A DNA stretch of 64,000 nucleotides, taken from NCBI RefSeq assembly GCF_021491355.1, contig NZ_JAKENF010000001.1, forward strand, positions 930,001 through 994,000. Reading direction: 5' to 3'. The translations under genes and the position numbers were made by a program. The notes beneath the pieces were generated by a model. That model did no database searches. It was not told the DNA's origin and saw only the letters and a program-made list of their open reading frames with translations. Source of the DNA: Alitabrizicola rongguiensis. Its GTDB lineage: Bacteria > Pseudomonadota > Alphaproteobacteria > Rhodobacterales > Rhodobacteraceae. Positions 55,065 through 64,000 of the stretch are shown here, one piece after another (the first letter of the stretch is position 1; every line of letters starts with the position of its first letter).

Positions 55065-56366
55065 TCATTTCAATGCTCCAGAGCGCTTGCGGTACTGGAT
55101 GTCGATCCAGACGGCGACCACCAGAACCAGCCCGACGACAATGTTCTGGAACGGGCTGTCGACGCCCACCATCGCCATGCCGGATTGCAGCGACTGCATG
55201 ATGAGCGCACCGAGCAGCGCGCCATAGATCGTGCCGATGCCACCCGATAGTGCCGTGCCACCGATCACCGCAGCAGCAATGACGCGCAGTTCGTCCAGCG
55301 TGCCGATGTCGTTGGTGTGGTTCTGCAGGCGGGCCTGCGCCACGATCGCCGAGAGGGCGCAGAGGAAGCCCATCAGCGCAAAGACCTTGACCGTCAGAAG
55401 GCGCGTGTTGATGCCGGAAAGCTCCGCAGCATCTGGGTTACCCCCCGCGGCGAAGATGTAGCGGCCAAAGCGCGTCTTCCTTGCGACCACGGTCATGACG
55501 ATCGTCAGCACGATCAGCATCAGCACCGAAATCGGCATGCCGAACCCTTCGGTATAGCCTTCGGGCATGACCTCGCCGCGGGCCTCGAACATGCGCTGCA
55601 GCCGGGCAGTCGGTATGTCGTAGCTGTTCAGGATCCCGACGAATCCGAGGATGGCGCCGACAAAGATCACCGACATGGTGATTTCTGCCCAAATCGGCTT
55701 CACCGCGAATCCGTGGCGGGCCTTGCTCTTGCGGGCCTGGAACTGGGCCAGGATCGCCGCGACGGCGCCGAGGCCCCCGACAATCCACGACAGGGTGGCG
55801 CCGAGCGTCCCTTCTGAACCGCCGAGCTTGAGGAAGGTCGGGTCCAGCGGACCAAGCGTCTGGCCCGAAGTCATGTACCAGCCGACGTTCCGCCAGATCA
55901 GCAGACCGCCGAGGGTCACGATGAAAGCGGGAATCTGCTGGTAGCCGACAAGCCAGCCGTTGAACGCCCCGATCAAGGCGCCGGTCAGCAGACCGGCGAT
56001 GATGGCCAGCGGCGTGATAGCCACGCTGCCCAGCGGAAGCCCCATGACCTGCGGCAGGATCCACACCTGCATCAGCCCCATGACAGCCGAGCACAGCGCC
56101 AGGAGTGCACCTACGCTCAGGTCGATGTGGCGCATCACGATGATGAACACCATCCCCGTCGCCATGATGGCCACGCTGACAGTCTGGATCGTCAGGTTGA
56201 AGATGTTCCTCGGCGAAAGGAAACGACCGTCAGTGACGAAATAGAAGACCGTGCAGATGAGAATGAACGCGATCACCATTCCCAGAAGCCGGGTGTCGAT
56301 TCCCAGCGTCTCGAACAGATTCCGTCTGGATTGGGGTGGGGGAGTGTGGGTTGCCACTTCGGACAT
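55065..56366 (-). CDS. xylH: xylose ABC transporter permease
   Basis: 433 aa from ATG 56366, chosen because GAAAGG lies 7 nt upstream; an ATG two codons earlier is too close to it. A BPD_transp_2-type permease with about ten hydrophobic segments ([71 protein letters not shown]) and the C-terminal [29 protein letters not shown]. It forms the inner-membrane channel for D-xylose. It follows xylF after a 107-bp spacer with a strong hairpin. Confidence 0.94.
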   Translation of the reverse strand: MSEVATHTPPPQSRRNLFETLGIDTRLLGMVIAFILICTVFYFVTDGRFLSPRNIFNLTIQTVSVAIMATGMVFIIVMRHIDLSVGALLALCSAVMGLMQVWILPQVMGLPLGSVAITPLAIIAGLLTGALIGAFNGWLVGYQQIPAFIVTLGGLLIWRNVGWYMTSGQTLGPLDPTFLKLGGSEGTLGATLSWIVGGLGAVAAILAQFQARKSKARHGFAVKPIWAEITMSVIFVGAILGFVGILNSYDIPTARLQRMFEARGEVMPEGYTEGFGMPISVLMLIVLTIVMTVVARKTRFGRYIFAAGGNPDAAELSGINTRLLTVKVFALMGFLCALSAIVAQARLQNHTNDIGTLDELRVIAAAVIGGTALSGGIGTIYGALLGALIMQSLQSGMAMVGVDSPFQNIVVGLVLVVAVWIDIQYRKRSGALK

Positions 56367-56421
56367 GTCCATGCCTTTCGAAAGACCGGAGCCTCGCGTG
56401 GGCCGCGCGACGGCTGTTGAA

Positions 56422-56453
56422 GAACGCCCCGGCCAGCGGGGGCCGGGGCGTTC
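56422..56453 (-). other. strong intercistronic hairpin between xylF and xylH
   Basis: GAACGCCCCGGCC (56422-56434) pairs perfectly over 13 bp with GGCCGGGGCGTTC (56441-56453), loop of 6 nt. No long T-run follows on the minus strand, so it probably blocks exonuclease decay and lets xylF mRNA accumulate above xylHGBA, as needed for an abundant binding protein. Partial termination is the alternative. Confidence 0.7.
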
Positions 56454-56473
56454 CGTCAGTCAGATCGCGGGGA

Positions 56474-57499
56474 TCAGTTGCAGGGGGCCGGGCCGTTCGA
56501 GACGCCCTGGCAAAGTTCATCCTTGGTGATCCAGCCCGCATCAACCACGACACCCAGATTGTCCTTGGTGATCGGGATCGGCGTCAGGAACACCGCGTTC
56601 ACCTCATTGCCACCCGGGGTCTTGAAGGTCTGGACATTCGGGATGGCCTTCGGATCGGTCTTGTTGGCAAGCGCCACCGCAACGGTCGCGGCCTCCTTGC
56701 CGAGTTCGCGCGCATCCTTCCAGACCGAAACGGTCTGCGTGCCGGCGGCAACGCGGTTCAGAGCGGCCTTGTCGCCGTCCTGACCCGAAACCGGGATGCC
56801 CTGCATGCCTTGGGCTGTCAGCGCCGCCACGACACCGCCGGCGGTCCCGTCGTTCGAAGCGACGACGGCGTCAACCTTGTTGTCGTTCTGCGTCAGGATC
56901 TGTTCCATGTTCTTCTGGGCGTTCGCCGGCAGCCAGCCATCGGTATAGGCTTCGCCCACGATCTTGATGTCGCCGGCATCGAGCGCCTGCTGCAGCACTT
57001 CCTGCTGTCCGCCGCGCAGGAAATCGGCGTTCGGATCGGTGTTCGAACCCTTGATCATCACGTAGTTGCCCTTCGGCGCGGCGGCCAGAACGGCACGGGC
57101 CTGCATCCGGCCAACCTCGACGTTATCGAACGTGATGTAGAAGGCGCGCGGATCCTCGATCAGGCGGTCATACGAGATAACCGGGATGCCGGCATCGATG
57201 GCTTCCTGAACGGCCGGGCCGATCGCGGTGGTATCCTGACCCAGGATGATGAGGGCGTTGACGCCTTGCGAGATCAGCGACTCAACGTCGGCCAGCTGCT
57301 TGGACGAGGACGACTGAGCGTCAGTCGAAACATAGCTTGCACCAGCGGCATCGAGGGCTGCTTTGATGGCGGCCTCGTCGGTCTTCCAGCGCTCTTCCTG
57401 GAAGTTCGACCAAGACACGCCGACCGTCAGCGCCATGGCGGCATTTGCAGCCGAGAAGCCGACAACGGCGACCACGGCAGCAAGAATGGATTTACGCAT
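56474..57499 (-). CDS. xylF: D-xylose-binding periplasmic protein
   Basis: 341 aa with a signal peptide ([23 protein letters not shown]). A type I periplasmic sugar-binding protein: [138 protein letters not shown] (the last typical of XylF). First gene of the xylFHGBA operon; its upstream region holds a palindrome for the divergent ROK regulator. Confidence 0.96.
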   Translation of the reverse strand: MRKSILAAVVAVVGFSAANAAMALTVGVSWSNFQEERWKTDEAAIKAALDAAGASYVSTDAQSSSSKQLADVESLISQGVNALIILGQDTTAIGPAVQEAIDAGIPVISYDRLIEDPRAFYITFDNVEVGRMQARAVLAAAPKGNYVMIKGSNTDPNADFLRGGQQEVLQQALDAGDIKIVGEAYTDGWLPANAQKNMEQILTQNDNKVDAVVASNDGTAGGVVAALTAQGMQGIPVSGQDGDKAALNRVAAGTQTVSVWKDARELGKEAATVAVALANKTDPKAIPNVQTFKTPGGNEVNAVFLTPIPITKDNLGVVVDAGWITKDELCQGVSNGPAPCN

Positions 57500-57600
57500 T
57501 TATATCCTCCCTGTGGATGTGGCCTGCGAATGGCCGGTCCGACGGATTCGTCGGCACGCGGGGAAAATCGCTCGAATAATTTCAGTTGTCAAAATAAAAA

Positions 57601-57628
57601 TTGCCAGCAATTCTCACCATGCTGGCAA
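57601..57628. promoter_or_regulatory. palindromic operator in the xylF-xylR intergenic region
   Basis: TTGCCAGCA (57601-57609) and TGCTGGCAA (57620-57628) form a perfect 9-bp inverted repeat with a 10-nt spacer. It lies next to an A/T-rich stretch (57577-57600), about 100 bp from both divergent genes. Position and symmetry fit a dimeric ROK-type XylR site. Confidence 0.7.
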
Positions 57629-57712
57629 ATTGAGCAACCCTTCGCTGCTTTGCGGCATGACGCAACCGCAATTTGGGTCAAAACTGCTGTCTTTACTTCG
57701 GGGGCCGAATAA

Positions 57713-58984
57713 ATGAAGGCGCGGATGCGGGTGGCAACTGAGGGTCGATCGGGCTGTGGTCCGGTCATCCCGCCTCTGTCCGAAGGGCTGCGTCCGCTCC
57801 GCCAGCAGGTCTTCGAACGCATCCGCGCAGCAGGAACGATCGCCCGTGTCCAACTCGCCAAAGATCTGGATGTGAGTCCGGCATCGGTCACGACCATCAC
57901 CTCCGAACTCATCGCGGTCGGGTTGATCCAGGAGGTCTCGGCCCCGCGCGAGGGCGGCGAGGGCCGGGGGCGTCCGGCGGTCGCGCTCGGGGTGCGGCCG
58001 ACCGCGCACTATGTCGTAGGACTGAAGATCTCGGATCAGGACTTGTCGGCCGTGATCGTCGACTTCGCCGGAAATCGTTTGGCCGACCATCGGATCGATC
58101 GCAGGCCTGTCGCATTGACGTCGGCCGAAGTGCTGGATGCAATTGTAGGTCTTGTCGACGCCGCCACCCTCAAGGCGGGCATGACTCGCCGTGACCTGTC
58201 GGCTGTCGGGATCGGGATGCCGGGATATATCGATAGCCCGGCCGGACGGGTGATCTGGTCCTCGGTCCTGTCAGACCGGGGTGTGCCGCTGGCTTCACTG
58301 GCTTCGGCGCACCTGGGCCTGCCGGTCACGATCGACAACGATGCCAATCTCTGCGCCATGGCCGAGCTTTGGTTCGGGGCAGGGCGGATGCTGCCAGACT
58401 TCGCGGTGGTCACCATCGAACAGGGTCTCGGCATGGGCATGGTGCTGAACCACAGGCTCTATCGTGGCGCACTCGGGCTTGGGATGGAACTTGGCCACAC
58501 CAAGGCTCAGCTTGACGGCGCCCTCTGCCGATGTGGTCAGCGCGGCTGCCTCGAGGCCTATGTCGCAGACTATGCTCTGGCGAGAGAGGCGACGACCGCG
58601 CTCAACTGGGTTTACAAGGACGGGCAATCGATGATCGTCCTTCTGGAAAGCCTCTACGACCACGCCAAGGCCGGCAATCATGCGGCGCGCTCGATCTTCC
58701 GCCGCGCAGGACGCTATCTGGCCGTCGGTCTGGCGAATGTCGTGAACCTGTTCGACCCGCCGCTGATCATCCTAGCCGGGGCCAGGCTGAGGTTCGACTA
58801 CCTCTACGCCGCAGATACGCTCGCCGAGATGGAAGCGATGGTCATCGAAACCGGTCGGCCGCTGCCGCGGATCGAGGTTCATGCCTGGGGAGACATGCTC
58901 TGGGCGCATGGCGCCGCGGCACTTGCCCTTTCGACCGTTACCGAACGCCTGCTGTCAGCGACATCGGATATCGCGGCACAATAG
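57713..58984 (+). CDS. xylR: ROK family transcriptional regulator of xylose genes
   Basis: 423 aa. N-terminal winged helix-turn-helix (QQVFERIRAAGTIARVQLAKDLDVSPASVTTITSELIAVGLI, residues ~31-72), then a ROK sugar-kinase-like domain with IDNDANL (Asp210) and the zinc motif GHTKAQLDGALCRCGQRGCLEAY (Cys272, 274, 279). ROK regulators of this architecture (XylR, NagC) repress sugar operons and release DNA on binding the sugar. It is divergent from xylF with an operator between them, so it very probably controls xylFHGBA. Confidence 0.92.
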   Translation: MKARMRVATEGRSGCGPVIPPLSEGLRPLRQQVFERIRAAGTIARVQLAKDLDVSPASVTTITSELIAVGLIQEVSAPREGGEGRGRPAVALGVRPTAHYVVGLKISDQDLSAVIVDFAGNRLADHRIDRRPVALTSAEVLDAIVGLVDAATLKAGMTRRDLSAVGIGMPGYIDSPAGRVIWSSVLSDRGVPLASLASAHLGLPVTIDNDANLCAMAELWFGAGRMLPDFAVVTIEQGLGMGMVLNHRLYRGALGLGMELGHTKAQLDGALCRCGQRGCLEAYVADYALAREATTALNWVYKDGQSMIVLLESLYDHAKAGNHAARSIFRRAGRYLAVGLANVVNLFDPPLIILAGARLRFDYLYAADTLAEMEAMVIETGRPLPRIEVHAWGDMLWAHGAAALALSTVTERLLSATSDIAAQ

Positions 58985-59070
58985 GCGGGCGAATTCCGCT
59001 CAAGCCTACCACATCTTGGCGTCTGGCAATTGCCGCGAACCGGGCGACATGCAATTGTCGATCGGAGTGG

Positions 59071-60900
59071 ATGGGGGCTGATTTGACGCAGCGGCGGGCA
59101 AGGGATTTGGCCTTGGCATGGGGCAGCGCGACAATTCTTGCGCTGTCACTTGTCGGTGCTGCCCAGGCGCAAGACACCATCACCTTTGAGACACCAGGCG
59201 CCCCGCCAGAGCTTGCCAAGGAACTGCGCGCCGCCTCTGTCGTCCTGCAATCGCAGCGCGACGGCGCGACTACCGCTCAGGACCTGTTTTCCGCGGCCAG
59301 GGCCGAGTATGCGCGCCTGATCGGAACGCTGTACGCACACGCCTATTACTCTCCCATCATCAACGTCAGGATCGACGGACGCGAGGCGGCGTCGATCGCT
59401 CCCCTCGACGCACCGGCGCGCGTCAACCGCATCGCCGTCACGGTTACCGCCGGACCGCAGTTCGAGTTCAGTCAGGCCCGGATCGCACCCTTGGCGCCCA
59501 ATACTGCGCTACCCAAAGCATTTGCCACGGGCAAGCCCGCAGAAACAGGCGTGATCGTCGATGCAGCGGATGCCGCTGTGGGTGGCTGGCGGGATGTCGG
59601 CTACGCCAAGGCAAAGGTGGGCGACCAGTCTCTGACGGTCGATCACCGCCAGGAAACGCTCGCCGCCGACATCCGCATGGCCCCGGGGCCGCAACTGCGG
59701 TTCGGCAAGTTCAATGTCACGGGACAGCAACGCATGCGCGAAGAGCGCATCCGTGCCATCGCCGGTTTCCCCGAAGGCCAGGTCTTCAGCCCCGAGGCCC
59801 TGAACAAAAGCGCCGACCGCCTGCGCCGGGCAGGGGTGTTCCGATCCGTCTCGCTGACCGAATCCGACGCGATCGGCCCTGGCAACACCCTGGATGTCGA
59901 CACCTTGCTGGTCGAAGACCGTCTGCGCCGCTTCGGCTTCGGCGCAGAAGTGTCGAACTCCAGCGGGCTTGACGTGACCGGTTACTGGCTGCACCGCAAC
60001 CTGTTCGGTGGCGCCGAGCGGCTGCGCTTCGACTTCCAGGTCGACAATGTCGGCGCGCAGGATACCGGCGAGGATTACATGATCGGCGTGACGCTTGAGC
60101 GTCCCGCCACATTCACGCCCGACACGCTCGCCAGCCTTTACGCCAACGCCTCGCGCATCAACGACGAGGATCAGACGATCGACCTCTTCGTGACGGGCTT
60201 TGCTGCCACGCAATTCTGGAGCGATGCTCTCACTCTCCGGGCGGGGCTGGAGTACCGGGCAGAACGTGTCAGTGACATTACAGGCGACTATGACTTCGAT
60301 GTGCTCGCTGCCCCCTTGGGCGCGACCTACGACCGGCGCAACAGCAAGTTCGATCCGACAGACGGCTATTTCGTGAATGGGCAGATCAGCCCTTTCCTTG
60401 GTTTCGGCGACACGGATTCCGGCGGGCGGCTGACGGTCGATGCCCGCGCCTACAAGGGCTTCGGCGCAGAAAACCGCGTAGTCCTGGCCGGTCGCGTGCA
60501 AATCGGATCGATCCTTGGCGCCGCGATCGAAAACACGCCGCGGGATTACCTGTTCTATTCCGGCGGCGCCGGCACGGTGCGCGGTCAGCCCTATCAGTCG
60601 CTCGGGGTCTATGCGATCGCGCCTGACCTTTTGACGGGCGGCAGCCAGTTTCTGGGGGCCTCGATCGAACTTCGCACGATGATCACCGAAAAGATCGGCA
60701 TTGTCGGCTTCTATGATTTCGGAAGCGTCGGCGTGACCCAGCTCATCAACGACCCCGAAGGCGGCGAGCAGGCAGGCGCCGGACTCGGCCTTCGTTACGC
60801 CACGAGCATCGGCCCTATCCGCTTCGATATCGGCTATCCAGTGTCGGGCGATACCGGCGATGGCGTGCAGTTCTATCTTGGCATAGGGCAGGCCTTCTGA
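59071..60900 (+). CDS. tamA: outer-membrane translocation and assembly protein TamA
   Basis: 609 aa from ATG 59071 with GGAG just upstream; the open frame extends further back into xylR but that is a shadow. Signal peptide region (ALAWGSATILALSLVGAAQAQ), then three POTRA-like modules (residues ~35-270: RLIGTLYAHAYYSPIINVRIDG, GGWRDVGYAKAKVGDQSLTVDHR, KSADRLRRAGVFRSVSLTESD) and a C-terminal Omp85 beta-barrel (GGAGTVRGQPYQSLG in the L6 region, ending FYLGIGQAF with a terminal Phe). It inserts outer-membrane proteins together with TamB. Overlaps tamB by 1 nt. Confidence 0.93.
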   Translation: MGADLTQRRARDLALAWGSATILALSLVGAAQAQDTITFETPGAPPELAKELRAASVVLQSQRDGATTAQDLFSAARAEYARLIGTLYAHAYYSPIINVRIDGREAASIAPLDAPARVNRIAVTVTAGPQFEFSQARIAPLAPNTALPKAFATGKPAETGVIVDAADAAVGGWRDVGYAKAKVGDQSLTVDHRQETLAADIRMAPGPQLRFGKFNVTGQQRMREERIRAIAGFPEGQVFSPEALNKSADRLRRAGVFRSVSLTESDAIGPGNTLDVDTLLVEDRLRRFGFGAEVSNSSGLDVTGYWLHRNLFGGAERLRFDFQVDNVGAQDTGEDYMIGVTLERPATFTPDTLASLYANASRINDEDQTIDLFVTGFAATQFWSDALTLRAGLEYRAERVSDITGDYDFDVLAAPLGATYDRRNSKFDPTDGYFVNGQISPFLGFGDTDSGGRLTVDARAYKGFGAENRVVLAGRVQIGSILGAAIENTPRDYLFYSGGAGTVRGQPYQSLGVYAIAPDLLTGGSQFLGASIELRTMITEKIGIVGFYDFGSVGVTQLINDPEGGEQAGAGLGLRYATSIGPIRFDIGYPVSGDTGDGVQFYLGIGQAF

Positions 60901-63900
60901 TGCGGCGCGTATTTGCCTTGGTCCTCTGCCTATTCGCGTCGCCGGTTCTTGCGCAGTCCGAGGATGACCAGGGTATTCTGACCCGGTTTCTGCAAAACCA
61001 GCTCTCCGGCGCCGGACGCGAGGTGCGCATAACCGGTTTTCAAGGGGCATTGTCGTCACGCGCGACGATGCAGCAGCTTACCATCGCGGATTCCGAGGGC
61101 GTCTGGCTGACTCTGAACGATGTGACGCTTGACTGGAACCGCGCTGCCGTCCTGCGCGGCAACATCTCGGTCAACGAACTGACCGCGCAAGAGATCGTCG
61201 TTGCCCGTCGGCCGGTCAGCGAACCCAGTCGGCCCTCGCCAGAAGCTTCGGGGTTTTCCCTGCCGGAACTGCCGGTCTCGATCGACATCGCCAAGCTCGG
61301 CGTAGCCCGGCTGGAACTTGACGAGCCGGTGCTTGGAACTGCGCTCGAGGCGACGCTGAATGCCTCGATGAAGCTCACGGGAGGTGAGGGGCAGACGGAC
61401 CTCTCGCTGATGCGCACCGATGCCGGACCAAAGACCATCATCAGGTTGAAGGCCAGCTATGCCAATTCGACGAGGCTCCTTTCCCTGGATCTTGATGCCC
61501 AGGAAGCGGCTGGAGGCTTGGTCGCGACGCGTCTCGGCCTGCCAGGCGCACCGGCGACGGAGTTTTTTGTCAAAGGCGACGGTCGCATCGACAATTTCGC
61601 CGCAGACATCCGCCTGGCAACTGACAGCGTCAATCGACTGACCGGCAAGATCACGCTTCAAAGCCCGCAAGGAGGTGATTCTGCATTCACCGCCAGCCTT
61701 GGTGGAGATCCGGTGCCGCTGTTCCTGCCGGAATATGCGGATTTCTTCGGACATGATGTCAGCCTCAACTTGGCCGGTACGCGGGCGACAAGCGGGGCGC
61801 TAGACCTTTCGCAGCTGTCGGTGCGCACCAAGGCAATGACGATCGACGGCAATCTGGCACTGGGCTCCGACGGGTTGCCCGAGCGCTTCTCGCTTCAGGG
61901 CCAGATCGCGCATGACGACGGTTCGATCGTGGTCCTGCCGGTTGGCGGCGGCTCACCACCGTCGCTGCGCAAGGCTGACCTGACGCTTCGCTTCGATCCT
62001 GCGGTGGACGAGGGCTGGCGCGGACAGGCTACGGTCGCCGGATTTGCACAGCCGGCCATTGCCATCGACCAGCTGATGCTGACCGGATCAGGGCGGATCG
62101 GGCGAGGTCCGGCCGGCAACACCGTCGGCGCAACGCTCAGCCTGATCGCATCGGGCATCAAGGCCAAAGATCCAGGCCTAAACCAGGCACTTGGCGGAGC
62201 AACCACCGGCCAGATCAAGCTTGCCTGGCAGGAGGGACAGCCGCTGCGCCTGTCAAACCTGACGCTTGCCGGATCGGATTACACGCTGAAGACCCAGGGC
62301 CGGATCGGCGGCCTCGATGCCGGTATCAGCCTTGATGGGGCTCTGCAGGCCGATCTGCGCGATTTGACGCGCTTCTCCGGTCTGGCCGGGCGGCCGCTTG
62401 GCGGGGCGGCGATCCTTCACGCAGATGGCAATGGCAGCCTGTTGGGCGGAAACTTCGATGTCACCGGAACGCTGTCTGGGACCGCGCTGCGCATCGGCAT
62501 TCCCGAGGTCGACAACCTTCTGGCAGGAACATCCGCTATCGATTTTTCGGTTGCCCGCGACGGTTCGGGCACGGCCATCCGGCAGTTCGATCTTGCTGCC
62601 GCTAACCTTTCCGTTCGGTCATCCGGGGAACTCAAGAGTTCCGGAAGCGACCTGACGGCAGACCTGGCCTTTGACGATCTCCGGACACTTGGCGCGCCCT
62701 ATCGTGGCGCGCTGAAGGGACAGGCTCGCTGGACCGGAACGCTTGACAATGGCCGCGCGACCCTCACCGCCCAGGCAAGCAATCTTGGCATTGGCGAACC
62801 GACCGCCGACCGCGTTCTGGCCGGTGCGACGGCCCTGAACATCGACATGCGGACTGTGAATGGTACGCCGCGGCTGGATGGTTTGAAGCTCTCCAATCCG
62901 CAGGTTGCAGTGAATGTCACACAGGCCAAAGGCGATACCCCGCGACGGCTGAATGTCGACGGGCGGCTGAAGGACCTTGCCCTGCTTCTGCCGGAGTTCC
63001 CTGGACCGGCAACTGTCAGCGGAACGATCACGGAAAGGCCCGATGGCTACGCAGTCGATCTTGGCGCAAAAGGCCCCGGCCAGATTGATGCGGGTGTAAC
63101 CGGAACCGTCGCTCAACGATTCGATCGCGCCGACCTTGCGCTTCGCGGCACGGCACAGTCAGCGCTCGCGAACCCGTTCATCACGCCTCGAACCGTAGCA
63201 GGGCCCCTGTCCTTCGACATGCGGCTGAAGGGTCCGCTCGCCCTTCGCTCGCTCTCTGGGCGCATCAGCCTCGCGAATGGCCGCGTCTCGGCGCCTCTGC
63301 TTCGGTTCATCGTCGAAGGCATCAGTGCCCAGGCCGATCTGGCCGGTGGCCGTGCCAAGATCGAGGCCTCGGGTCGCATCAATGCCGGCGGGCAGATAAC
63401 CGCCAGCGGCACTGTCGGGCTTGAGCCGCCGTTCCAGTCGGATCTGGCAATCGCGCTGCGCGAAGCCGTGCTGCGCGACCCAGAACTTTACGAGGTTCGC
63501 GTCAACGGCGATGTCCGGGTGACCGGCCCGTTGACCGGCGGCGGATCGATTTCCGGGCGGCTGTTCCTGCCGGAAACCGAGATCCGCGTGCCGAATGGCA
63601 GCATTGCCGGAACCGCCGAGATTCCCGACTTGCAGCACGTCAACGAACCTACTGCCGTGCGGGCGACCCGCGAGCGTGCGGGTCTGGTTGCCGGACCGGG
63701 GGATCGGGGGAGGTCGGGCAGCACGCGTCCCTTTGCGATGGACGTGACGATTGACGCCCCCAACCGAGTTTTCGTTCGCGGACGTGGGCTTGATGCCGAG
63801 CTTGGCGGTTCAATCCGCCTGGGCGGAACCACGGCCAATCTTGTACCCAGTGGCAGGATCGGGCTGATCCGGGGGCGGTTCGACATACTCGGCCGTCGTC

Positions 63901-64000
63901 TTGATCTCACCGAGGCCGAACTGACACTTGAGGGCGACTTCAATCCCCAGCTGCGGGTCGTTGCCTCGACTTCCGGCGACGGCATCACGAGTTCGGTCGT
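60900..64000 (+). CDS. tamB: TamB, inner-membrane-anchored partner of TamA (3' end outside window)
   Basis: Start ATG at 60900 overlaps the tamA stop (TGATG). I translated it by hand; the frame is open for about 1033 codons to the window edge. The N-terminal MRRVFALVLCLFASPVLAQ is a signal or anchor, followed by repeated amphipathic beta segments typical of AsmA/TamB beta-taco proteins (SSRATMQQLTIADSEGVWLTLNDVTLDWNRAAVLRGNISVNELTAQ) and, late, FAMDVTIDAPNRVFVRGRGLDAELGGSIRLGG and GRFDILGRRLDLTEAELTLEGDFNPQL, the conserved approach to the DUF490 C-terminus. It spans the periplasm to serve TamA. Only the C-terminal part is missing. Confidence 0.93.
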   Translation, partial: MRRVFALVLCLFASPVLAQSEDDQGILTRFLQNQLSGAGREVRITGFQGALSSRATMQQLTIADSEGVWLTLNDVTLDWNRAAVLRGNISVNELTAQEIVVARRPVSEPSRPSPEASGFSLPELPVSIDIAKLGVARLELDEPVLGTALEATLNASMKLTGGEGQTDLSLMRTDAGPKTIIRLKASYANSTRLLSLDLDAQEAAGGLVATRLGLPGAPATEFFVKGDGRIDNFAADIRLATDSVNRLTGKITLQSPQGGDSAFTASLGGDPVPLFLPEYADFFGHDVSLNLAGTRATSGALDLSQLSVRTKAMTIDGNLALGSDGLPERFSLQGQIAHDDGSIVVLPVGGGSPPSLRKADLTLRFDPAVDEGWRGQATVAGFAQPAIAIDQLMLTGSGRIGRGPAGNTVGATLSLIASGIKAKDPGLNQALGGATTGQIKLAWQEGQPLRLSNLTLAGSDYTLKTQGRIGGLDAGISLDGALQADLRDLTRFSGLAGRPLGGAAILHADGNGSLLGGNFDVTGTLSGTALRIGIPEVDNLLAGTSAIDFSVARDGSGTAIRQFDLAAANLSVRSSGELKSSGSDLTADLAFDDLRTLGAPYRGALKGQARWTGTLDNGRATLTAQASNLGIGEPTADRVLAGATALNIDMRTVNGTPRLDGLKLSNPQVAVNVTQAKGDTPRRLNVDGRLKDLALLLPEFPGPATVSGTITERPDGYAVDLGAKGPGQIDAGVTGTVAQRFDRADLALRGTAQSALANPFITPRTVAGPLSFDMRLKGPLALRSLSGRISLANGRVSAPLLRFIVEGISAQADLAGGRAKIEASGRINAGGQITASGTVGLEPPFQSDLAIALREAVLRDPELYEVRVNGDVRVTGPLTGGGSISGRLFLPETEIRVPNGSIAGTAEIPDLQHVNEPTAVRATRERAGLVAGPGDRGRSGSTRPFAMDVTIDAPNRVFVRGRGLDAELGGSIRLGGTTANLVPSGRIGLIRGRFDILGRRLDLTEAELTLEGDFNPQLRVVASTSGDGITSSV

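Noticed and set aside
59509-61059. 516-codon minus-strand open frame opposite tamA
   Set aside because: It lies wholly antisense to tamA and the tamB start, which have clear family motifs and coupled start/stop; no domain is visible in the antisense product.

Overview
The window looks like chromosomal DNA of a Rhodobacteraceae (alphaproteobacterial) species. It is GC-rich and gene-dense, with the gene orders pncA-pncB, rimP-nusA-ylxR-infB and secA / parvulin / argJ / mutT, plus a BetI-type catabolic locus. The assignment rests on gene content and protein style, not on a marker-gene search. I see no tRNA, rRNA, CRISPR array, insertion sequence, phage or integrase.

Layout. 1-9.4 kb: partial AraC/GyrI regulator, accA, recQ (with two HRDC domains), yggT, a hotdog thioesterase, then a run of envelope and transport genes (UMF1-type MFS, mepA, phytase-like secreted protein, YhhQ-type queuosine-precursor transporter). 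Between the transporter and the ribosome-rescue gene arfB lies a short transcription unit (8693-8915): a TTGACA promoter element, an 18-codon ORF whose Shine-Dalgarno is complementary to 16 nt of the 16S 3' end, a structured RNA and an intrinsic terminator. 9.4-14.8 kb: NAD salvage (pncA-pncB), trhO, and an iron/haem block (hemP, bfd, bfr, DUF1111 di-haem protein).

14.8-31.1 kb: a BetI-like repressor diverges from a 13-gene, tightly overlapping operon. It encodes a class III aminotransferase, two CrtI/PYROXD2-like flavoproteins, a GcvT-like C1 transferase, two Rieske oxygenase alpha subunits, a PotFGHI-like ABC importer (binding-protein gene interrupted by an in-frame TAG), a cupin with a DMSP-lyase-like metal motif, a YtcJ-like amidohydrolase and a phosphoethanolamine-methyltransferase-like enzyme. 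Together they suggest import and oxidative demethylation of an N-methylated or betaine-type compound whose identity I cannot read from sequence. It is the best candidate here for an undescribed pathway.

31.1-46 kb: radC, a PBP-OmpA fusion, an unknown anchored protein, secA, parvulin, argJ with an N-terminal extension, mutT, a small ORF, and the infB-ylxR-nusA-rimP operon, which has an intrinsic terminator in its leader. 46-51.5 kb: methyltransferase, proline iminopeptidase, ubiG, AI-2E family permease, aldo/keto reductase. 51.5-59 kb: a complete xylose locus (xylFHGBA plus divergent ROK-type xylR with a palindromic operator). 59-64 kb: tamA and the first part of tamB, which runs off the window.
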